A stretch of 11,398 nucleotides of DNA from positions 1 through 11,398 of the forward strand of contig JAKFEY010000047.1 in NCBI GenBank assembly GCA_036675475.1. The letters are read 5' to 3'. Below are positions 1-5,806 of the stretch, in pieces. The number at the start of each line of letters is the position of its first letter. Position 1 is the stretch's first letter. Under the pieces are notes generated by a model. It worked only from the letters and a program-made list of their open reading frames with translations. It did not search any database and was not told the origin of the DNA. The stretch comes from JALYRV01 sp036675475. Lineage in GTDB: Bacteria > Acidobacteriota > Vicinamibacteria > Vicinamibacterales > SCN-69-37. The translations under genes were made by a program, and so were the position numbers.

Positions 1-2243
1 TCTTCCTGTGCGATCGGCGTGTAGGCCACCCGGTTGGTTTCGTCCTTCAGGTTCACCGTTTTCGAGTCGCGCACGACGCCGATGATCTCAATGGCGCCGG
101 CCTGATCGCGCCCGACGCCGAAGCGGCGGCCGATCGCGCTCTCGCTCTTGAAGAAATAGCGCGCGAACGATTCGTTGACAATGGCGACGCGGCCTGCCCC
201 GATGCGGTCGCGCTCGTCGAAGTCGCGGCCCGCGATCAGTTGAATGCCGAGCGTCTCGAAGAACTTCGGGCCGACGGCGTTGAACTCGGGGTTCATGTCT
301 TCGCCTTCGGCCGCCTGGTAGCCCTGCACGGCGACCGTAGACTGCCATTCGCTGTCGTCCATGATCGGCACGACGGCCATCGAGGCGGAGCGCACGCCGG
401 GCAGGCGCGACGATTCCTCGCGGACGCGCGCGAGCAGATCCTGCACGCGCGGCTGCGCATAGCCGTTCAGTGACGGCTCGACCGCGAACTCGACGAGGCC
501 ATCGCTCTGGAAGCCGGGGTCGAACTGCCGCAGGTTCTGCAGGCTGCGCGCGAACAGGCCGCCGGCGGCGACGAGCAGCATCGACAGCGCCACCTGCGCG
601 ACCACGAGCCCCTTGCGCACGCGCATCTGCCCCTTGCCGCTCATCACCGCGCCGCCCTCGTCCTTCAATACGGAGAGCACTTGACATGACGTGGTATTCG
701 GGCGCCTCGCCGCGCCGAAGCGCGGCATCCTACCACGCCATGTCAAGTGCTCTCCGGGCTTAAAGCCGACGACGCCGCGGCCGGCGCTGAGGGCCGGCCC
801 GAGACCGAAGAGCATTGCGGTCAGCAGCGAAATGCCGAGCGCGAACAGCAGCACGCGCGTGTCGGGCAGGATCGAAATGGCATTGACGCCGTCGCCGGCG
901 GGCATCATCGCCATGACACCCTGGCCGCAGAGGATGGCCACGCCGATGCCGGCGATGCCGCCCGCGATCGACAGCACCAGGCTTTCCACGAGCTGCTGGC
1001 GCACGAGCGCGCCGCGTCCCGCGCCGAGCGCAAGGCGCATCGCGATTTCGCGGCGGCGTCCGGCCGATCGCGCGAGAATCAGGTTCGCGATGTTGGCGCA
1101 GGCGATCAGCAGCACGAGGCCGACCATGGCCATCATCAGCATCAGCGAGCCGGCGACGTCGGTGTCGACGCCGATGCCGCGGCTGCCGGGCAGCAGCACG
1201 AGGTTCTTCGCAAGGAAGCGCTGCCGGAACGACTCGCTGCCGCCTTCCATCTGCGACAGCTCGTACTCGTTGGCCTGGCGGTAGACCACGTTCATCTGCG
1301 TGAGCGCCTGTTCGGCGGTCACGCCGTCCTTGAGCCGCGCCATCACGTTCAGCCACCGGCTGCGCCGGTTGTCGAGGTCGTTCCACGTGGGCGTCATCAC
1401 CGTCTTCATCATCACGGGCACGGCGATGTCGAAGCTGTCGCCGGTGACGATGCCGTGGAAGTCCCTGGCGCTGACGCCGGCGACGGTCATCGGATGGTTG
1501 TTGATGGTGACGTTGCGGCCGACGACCGAGGGATCGCCGCCGAAGCGGCGCTGCCAGTAGCCGTGGCTAAGCACGACGATGGGGTGGCCGCCGGGCGTGT
1601 GCTCGTCGGCGCTCGAGAAGAGGCGGCCCGCGGCGGGCTGCACGCCGAGCACCTCGAAGTAGTTGCCCGTCACGACTTCGGCCTGCACGCGTTCGGAGGC
1701 GCCGTTGGTCATCAGCGTGGCGGCGGTGGAGAAGCGCGCGAGCACGCCGCTGAACACCTCGGTGCGATCGCGGAAGTCGCGATACATCGGGTACGAGAAC
1801 GTCTGATTGTTCTGCGTGCGGCCGCGGAACGCGCCCGGGCCGTCGAGCTGCACGAGCGCGCCGGGATCGTGCACCGGCAGCGGCTTGTAGAGCAGCTGAT
1901 CGAGCAGCGAGAAGATCGCCGTGTTCGAGCCGATGCCGAGCGCGAGCATCAGGATGACGACGAACGTGAAGCCGGGCGCGCGGCCCAGCGTGCGGAAGGC
2001 ATAGCGGATGTCGCGAACGAGTGAGTCCATATGGTTTTTCTTGGTAGGCCGGAACTTCAGTTCCGGCGCGCCGTTCAGCCTCGCGCGCACGGCGAGCGTG
2101 AGCACTTCGCGAAGCGCGCGGAGTGACGCGCGCAGGTGCCCGCGGCGGAACACGTCGCGGGCGTAGAGTTCCTGGATGTCGCCGAGCAGCTCGTCGCGTT
2201 CGGCGGCCGGCAGCACGAAGCCGAAGAAGCTGGCGAGCTTCAC
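1..2243 (-). CDS. Orphan ABC-type permease with prefix domain (ADOP/MacB-FtsX family), 3' end off the left edge
   Basis: The gene encodes an inner-membrane permease of the acidobacterial duplicated-orphan-permease type; 747 residues are visible and the C-terminus lies outside the window. The chosen GTG start lies 5 nt after a GAGGAG ribosome-binding site and overlaps the padR stop as GTGA. An internal ATG at residue 72 would delete a permease-prefix-like segment (residues 3-60, FGFVLPAAERDELLGDI). Visible parts: first TM at about 92-114 (LALGIGSNTAIF), a MacB-like periplasmic domain, a TM at about 365-390 followed by the family hallmark EIAMRLALGAGR, TMs at about 422-445 and 463-485, then the second unit opening with a TM at about 542-566. 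No ATPase gene is adjacent. Residues 495-524 are a foreign-looking Arg-rich insert encoded by a palindrome, and the frame stays open through it. Substrate unknown; efflux or lipid/peptide export is only inferred. Confidence 0.9.
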   Translation of the reverse strand, partial: MKLASFFGFVLPAAERDELLGDIQELYARDVFRRGHLRASLRALREVLTLAVRARLNGAPELKFRPTKKNHMDSLVRDIRYAFRTLGRAPGFTFVVILMLALGIGSNTAIFSLLDQLLYKPLPVHDPGALVQLDGPGAFRGRTQNNQTFSYPMYRDFRDRTEVFSGVLARFSTAATLMTNGASERVQAEVVTGNYFEVLGVQPAAGRLFSSADEHTPGGHPIVVLSHGYWQRRFGGDPSVVGRNVTINNHPMTVAGVSARDFHGIVTGDSFDIAVPVMMKTVMTPTWNDLDNRRSRWLNVMARLKDGVTAEQALTQMNVVYRQANEYELSQMEGGSESFRQRFLAKNLVLLPGSRGIGVDTDVAGSLMLMMAMVGLVLLIACANIANLILARSAGRRREIAMRLALGAGRGALVRQQLVESLVLSIAGGIAGIGVAILCGQGVMAMMPAGDGVNAISILPDTRVLLFALGISLLTAMLFGLGPALSAGRGVVGFKPGEHLTWRGRMPRFGAARRPNTTSCQVLSVLKDEGGAVMSGKGQMRVRKGLVVAQVALSMLLVAAGGLFARSLQNLRQFDPGFQSDGLVEFAVEPSLNGYAQPRVQDLLARVREESSRLPGVRSASMAVVPIMDDSEWQSTVAVQGYQAAEGEDMNPEFNAVGPKFFETLGIQLIAGRDFDERDRIGAGRVAIVNESFARYFFKSESAIGRRFGVGRDQAGAIEIIGVVRDSKTVNLKDETNRVAYTPIAQE
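671..756. repeat. 86-bp nested palindromic element inserted in frame in the permease gene
   Basis: Two 26-bp arms (671-696 and 731-756) are inverted copies matching at 25 of 26 positions. They enclose 34 nt that hold a second perfect hairpin, read on the minus strand as CCGCGC-TTCG-GCGCGG (710-725). The element interrupts the permease at the linker between its two permease units. It contributes about 30 codons without a stop or frameshift. A candidate imperfect 6-nt target duplication flanks a 90-bp unit (669-758): TTTAAG at 759-764 and TTGAAG at 663-668, minus-strand reading. It resembles in concept REP/MITE-type or Rickettsia-type palindromes, but I recognise no named family. Confidence 0.88.
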
Positions 2244-2578
2244 GACGGCTCCTCGCTGGTGAAGATGTCGGGCAGCCCCGACCACATGTTGAGGAGCGCG
2301 GCGCGCGCCTCCTGCAGGCGGCGCTCGGCGAGCGGGCTGATCTGGAAATAGCGTTTTGCGCGGCCACCGCGCTCGGGCGTCGGCTCGCCGAGCACCGACG
2401 CGATCAGGCCCTTGTTCTCGAGCCGCTTGAGCGCGACGTACACCGACGCGCGCGAGACGCGCCGGCCGGTCTGCCGCTCGAGCTCGTCGACGATGGGCAC
2501 GCCGTAGGCCTCGGCGCCGAGGCGCGCGACGGCCAGGAGCACCAGGTGTTCGAATTCGCCGAGGCCCTCACGCCCCAT
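2240..2578 (-). CDS. PadR-family transcriptional regulator
   Basis: This 112-residue protein has the typical length and sequence of a short PadR repressor. The winged helix-turn-helix occupies roughly residues 5-85, with the recognition-region pattern ASVYVALKRLENKGLI and a wing containing GGRAKRYFQIS. A C-terminal helix (ERRLQEARAALLNMW, about 86-100) would mediate dimerisation. The ATG at 2576-2578 has only a weak GGGA upstream. Its stop overlaps the permease GTG by 4 nt, so the two are almost certainly co-transcribed and translationally coupled. PadR genes paired with orphan permeases are a recurrent arrangement in Acidobacteriota, and the regulator is expected to repress its own operon. 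Ligand unknown. Confidence 0.94.
   Translation of the reverse strand: MGREGLGEFEHLVLLAVARLGAEAYGVPIVDELERQTGRRVSRASVYVALKRLENKGLIASVLGEPTPERGGRAKRYFQISPLAERRLQEARAALLNMWSGLPDIFTSEEPS
2249..2254 (-). promoter_or_regulatory. Shine-Dalgarno site deciding the permease GTG start
   Basis: Read on the minus strand this is GAGGAG, separated by 5 nt from the GTG at 2241-2243. It lies inside the last codons of padR. It supports the upstream GTG rather than the internal ATG at 2028-2030, so the permease keeps its prefix domain. Confidence 0.8.
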
Positions 2579-2587
2579 CGATGGTTC

Positions 2588-2622
2588 CCGTCATTTAGTT
2601 GCTTTCGCTGACCATATGACGG
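2588..2622. promoter_or_regulatory. Candidate PadR operator (inverted repeat upstream of padR)
   Basis: Perfect 7-bp arms CCGTCAT (2588-2594) and ATGACGG (2616-2622) are separated by 21 nt, starting 10 nt upstream of the padR ATG. PadR proteins usually bind dyads with ATG/CAT-type half sites near their own promoter, and the position fits autoregulation. The spacer is longer than in most known PadR dyads, so this is a candidate only. Confidence 0.35.
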
Positions 2623-2639
2623 AAGAACCCCGGATTCGG

Positions 2640-2684
2640 TTCGCTGGAGGCCGTGCGCAAACACCGCGCCTCCGAGCCAGCGAA
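2640..2684 (-). terminator. Stem-loop downstream of the sortilin-like gene, possible terminator
   Basis: Arms TTCGCTGG (2640-2647) and CCAGCGAA (2677-2684) form an 8-bp stem, with an inner GAGGC/GCCTC (2647-2651 and 2668-2672) that can extend it, sharing one G. It begins 12 nt beyond the stop of the gene at 2696-5731. No T-run follows on the minus strand, so intrinsic termination is uncertain. The loop side holds the short motif shared with the right-end repeat (2659-2674). Confidence 0.4.
2659..2674 (+). repeat. Short dispersed motif, copy 1 (AAACACCGCGCCTCCG)
   Basis: This 16-nt motif recurs at 11267-11282 with one change and, on the opposite strand, at 11156-11171 with one change. Similarity to 11267-11282 extends to the left (2649-2674 against 11258-11282, about 23 of 26 with one gap). 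Both sites are non-coding, which suggests fragments of one intergenic repeat family. Confidence 0.5.
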
Positions 2685-2695
2685 TGGGAAGAGCC

Positions 2696-5600
2696 TTACA
2701 ACCCCGCCTTCTTCTTCAGCGCCGCAAGCTCGGCGACCAGATCGTTGTAGCGGCGAATCGCTTCGCTGTTCACGCGCGCGTCGGCGGCGTTCGAGACGCG
2801 CCAGACCGACGACAGCTGATCGTTCAGCATCGGTTGCGGATACGCGTAGCCCGACTCGGTGACCAGCGCCTTGCGCACCTCCGCAAGCACCTTCTGCCGA
2901 TCCCCGGTCGCGTCCTTCAGGGCCGCCGTCACCGCCGCCGTGAACGCGCGCGCTTCATCCATCGTCGCGCGCACCTTCATGTTGAAGTCGAACTGCTGCT
3001 GCAGATCGGCCTGGGTGATGTTGTCCTTCGCGAGACGCGGATCGGCGCGCACGTCGAGCGGTTGCGTGCCGGTCCACGAGCCGGCCGTCAGCCGCACGCG
3101 ATACTGGCCCGGCACCACATACACGCCGGCGTCGTTCTGCAGATTCCACACATAGCGATTGCCGCCATCGGCAATCGTCAGCGGCGCCGCGCCGCCGCGG
3201 CCGAACTGCGGCGCGCGCATGCCCTGCGTCATCTGCGCCGTCTGCGCCGGGCCGCCGCCGCGCACGGTGCGAATCACCGCGCCGCTGCCATCCAGCACCT
3301 CCAGCGTCACCGCACCCGCCGGCGCGCCCGCGAAGAAATAGTCGATCACCGCGCCAGGGCCCGGATACTCCGGCTCGCCAGGCCCGCCGCCCATCGCCGC
3401 CATGCGCGTGCGATACGCCGGCGACGGCTTGAACAGGCGATGGCTCGTCAATCCCGGCGATGCCGGCGACGCCGCGAGCTCGGACAATCTCGCCGCGTCA
3501 TCCAGAATCCAGATCCCGCGGCCCATCGTCGACACCACGAGATCGGTGCCGTGCACCTTGAGGTCGGTAACGGGTGTCACCGGAAGATTCAGATTGAACG
3601 GCTGCCAGCGCGCGCCGTTGTCGAACGAGATGAACAGGCCGAACTCCGTGCCCGCATAGAGCAGGCCGGCGCGATTCGGGTCCTCGCGGATCACGCGCGT
3701 CGGCGAATCACCCGGAATGCCGTTCGTGCCGTCGGTCAGCTTCCGCCACGTCGCGCCATAGTCGTCGGTCGCATAGATGTAGGGCGCGAAGTCGTTCATC
3801 AGATAGCGATACACCGCGATGTACGCGCCGCCCTTGCGGTGCGGCGACACGCCAATCGTCTGCACGCGTCCGCCGGGAGGCAGGTCCTTCGGCGTGACGC
3901 GCGCCCACGTCTTGCCGGCGTCGCGCGTGACGCTGACCGGCCCGTCGTTGGCGCCGACCCAGATCACACCCTTTTCGATCGGCGACTCCTCGATCGCGTA
4001 GATCGTGGAGTAGACCTCTTCGCCCGTGATGTCGCGCGTGATCGGCTCGCCCGAAATGCCCTGATAGTCGTGCTCGTTGGCGGTGAGATCGCCGCTGATG
4101 ATCTGCCAGTCGAGGCCGCCGTTGCGCGTCATGTGCAGCACGTGCGAGCCGTGATAGATGACGTTCGGATCGTGCGGCGACATCTCGAACGGCGAGACGC
4201 GCTGAAAGCGGTACTTGATGTCGCGCGACGCATGGCCGTAGCGGTTCTGCGGATAGACCCAGTTGCTCTGTTCCTGCCCCGTGAGCAGATTCATGCGATA
4301 GAACTCGCCCTTGCACACGCCGAAGATGATGTTCGGGTCGTCGATCTTGGGACGCACGGGACCTGTCTCGCATCCCGGCCCGTTGAACAGCAGCTGGATC
4401 GGATCGTCCGGCCGCGACTGGAACGGCGACTTGCTCGGGATGATCAGCGGCGAGCCCGTGTCCTGCTGCGACGCATACACGCGATACGGAAACTGATTGT
4501 CCGTGTCGACCATGTAGAGCTCTGACGTCTGCTGGTTCCACTGGGTGGACCACGTGCCGCCGCCGTCGAGCGACACGTTCGCGCCGCCGTCATTCGACTG
4601 AATCAGGATGTCGGGATTGTCCGGGTTGAACCACATGCCGTGGTTGTCGCCGTGCGGGGTCGACACGGTGCGCCACGTCTTGCCGCCGTCAACCGACTTC
4701 ACGAGCGACAGGTTGTTGACCCACACCGTCTCGGGATTCGTCGGGTCGACGTCGACGTAGATGTAATAGAACGGCCGGCCGAGCAGCCGGTTGTCGCCCG
4801 ACACGCGCGTCCACGTGGCGCCGCTGTCGTCCGATCGATACAGCCCGCCCTGATTCTGGTCGGCTTCCATCAGCGCATACACGGTCGACGGCTTCGAGCG
4901 CGCGATGTCGATGTCGATCTTGCCGATGTTGCCGGTGGGCAGGCCCTTGGCCGCCGTCGTGAGATGCGTCCACGTTTCGCCGCCGTCGGTGGTCTTGTAA
5001 ATGCCCGTCTGCTTCGCCGGCCCGCCGCTCATGATCGTCCACGGCTTGCGCTCGGCCTGCCACGCGCCCGCGTAAATCTCCTGCGGATTCTCCGGATTCA
5101 TCGCCAGCGCCACGGCGCCGACCTTCTCGTTGATGTAGAGGACCTTCTGCCAGGTGCGGCCGCCGTCCTTCGTGCGGAACACGCCGCGTTCCGGATTCGG
5201 TCCGAACGGTGACCCGAGCGCCGCCGCGAACGCCACGTTCGGGTCGCGCGGATGAATTTCGAGCGCGCCGATCTGCCCCGCGTCGCGCAGCCCGATGTGC
5301 GCCCACGTCTTGCCCGCGTCGGTGGACTTGTACATCCCGCGGCCGATGATCACGTTGCTGCGAATCGCCGCGCTGCCGGTGCCGACGTAGATGACGTTCG
5401 GATCGGACTCGGCGACCTCAATCGATCCGATCGATCCTGTCTCGAAAAACCCGTCCGACACGTTCTGCCACGCGTGCCCGGCGTTGGTGGTCTTCCACAC
5501 GCCGCCGCCGGTGGCACCCATATAAAAGGTGTGAGGGTGCGACCGGTGGCCGGCCACGGCCGTCACGCGTCCGCCGCGGTAGGGGCCGATGCTGCGCCAG

Positions 5601-5731
5601 CGCAGGCCGCCGAAGGCCTTGTCGGTTTTCTGTCCGGCCGGCGGTTGCGGCTGGGCCGCTTCAGGCCGGGCCGTGGCGGCCATGGCCGCCGCAAGAATCA
5701 GGGTGAACACCGCATATTTGATGGACCGCAT
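2696..5731 (-). CDS. Secreted sortilin/VPS10-like multi-Asp-box beta-propeller protein
   Basis: The protein has 1011 residues. The ATG at 5729-5731 is chosen because a signal peptide follows (MRSIKYAVFTLILAAAMAA); the open frame continues upstream to 6223 but only across the neighbouring gene. Residues about 45-750 form a WD40/YVTN/BNR-like propeller with at least ten Asp boxes of the S/T-x-D-x-G-x-T-W type: STDAGKTW 136, TKDGGRTW 187, TTDGGETW 247, SDDSGATW 300, SVDGGKTW 346, SLDGGGTW 387, TRDAGKTW 602, with degenerate ones at 81, 535, 655 and 702. The C-terminus (about 760-1011) has a FlgD/Ig-like beta domain (GVYVVPGQYRVRLTAG) and a helical tail. Such proteins are often labelled glycosyl hydrolase or sialidase because of Asp boxes, but I see no catalytic signature; a protein- or glycan-binding surface role is more cautious. 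It is divergent from the ankyrin/PQQ gene. Confidence 0.92.
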   Translation of the reverse strand: MRSIKYAVFTLILAAAMAATARPEAAQPQPPAGQKTDKAFGGLRWRSIGPYRGGRVTAVAGHRSHPHTFYMGATGGGVWKTTNAGHAWQNVSDGFFETGSIGSIEVAESDPNVIYVGTGSAAIRSNVIIGRGMYKSTDAGKTWAHIGLRDAGQIGALEIHPRDPNVAFAAALGSPFGPNPERGVFRTKDGGRTWQKVLYINEKVGAVALAMNPENPQEIYAGAWQAERKPWTIMSGGPAKQTGIYKTTDGGETWTHLTTAAKGLPTGNIGKIDIDIARSKPSTVYALMEADQNQGGLYRSDDSGATWTRVSGDNRLLGRPFYYIYVDVDPTNPETVWVNNLSLVKSVDGGKTWRTVSTPHGDNHGMWFNPDNPDILIQSNDGGANVSLDGGGTWSTQWNQQTSELYMVDTDNQFPYRVYASQQDTGSPLIIPSKSPFQSRPDDPIQLLFNGPGCETGPVRPKIDDPNIIFGVCKGEFYRMNLLTGQEQSNWVYPQNRYGHASRDIKYRFQRVSPFEMSPHDPNVIYHGSHVLHMTRNGGLDWQIISGDLTANEHDYQGISGEPITRDITGEEVYSTIYAIEESPIEKGVIWVGANDGPVSVTRDAGKTWARVTPKDLPPGGRVQTIGVSPHRKGGAYIAVYRYLMNDFAPYIYATDDYGATWRKLTDGTNGIPGDSPTRVIREDPNRAGLLYAGTEFGLFISFDNGARWQPFNLNLPVTPVTDLKVHGTDLVVSTMGRGIWILDDAARLSELAASPASPGLTSHRLFKPSPAYRTRMAAMGGGPGEPEYPGPGAVIDYFFAGAPAGAVTLEVLDGSGAVIRTVRGGGPAQTAQMTQGMRAPQFGRGGAAPLTIADGGNRYVWNLQNDAGVYVVPGQYRVRLTAGSWTGTQPLDVRADPRLAKDNITQADLQQQFDFNMKVRATMDEARAFTAAVTAALKDATGDRQKVLAEVRKALVTESGYAYPQPMLNDQLSSVWRVSNAADARVNSEAIRRYNDLVAELAALKKKAGL

Positions 5732-5806
5732 GGCGCAGATTCTATCGTGTCGCCCCCCGCGGCCGCGCGGCGGGAACTTCCCCACGCGGAGGGCGTAATA
5801 TGCCGC
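5732..5806. promoter_or_regulatory. Divergent promoter region between two exported-protein genes
   Basis: Only 75 bp separate the two start codons, so both promoters must fit here or overlap the coding regions. On the minus strand a TAGAAT (5739-5744) sits 7 nt before the ATG at 5731, and no Shine-Dalgarno sequence is visible, so that transcript could be leaderless. On the plus strand GGAGGG (5788-5793) is the ribosome-binding site for the rightward gene. No convincing -35 box was found on either strand. Confidence 0.4.

Noticed and set aside
671..756. The palindrome as an intrinsic terminator or gene-breaking insertion (pseudogene)
   Set aside because: No T-run follows, and the permease frame and its conserved sequence continue on both sides without a stop.
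747..2024. 425-codon plus-strand open frame opposite the permease
   Set aside because: Its product is His/Ala/Arg/Glu-rich low-complexity sequence, and the opposite strand encodes a clearly conserved permease; it is a GC-driven shadow frame.
2684..4525. 613-codon plus-strand open frame opposite the Asp-box protein
   Set aside because: The product is Arg/His/Ala-rich with no domain pattern, while the minus strand shows repeated Asp boxes; shadow frame.
2696..5731. Calling the Asp-box protein a sialidase
   Set aside because: Asp boxes are structural; I could not find the sialidase FRIP motif, the arginine triad or a nucleophilic Tyr/Glu pair by eye.
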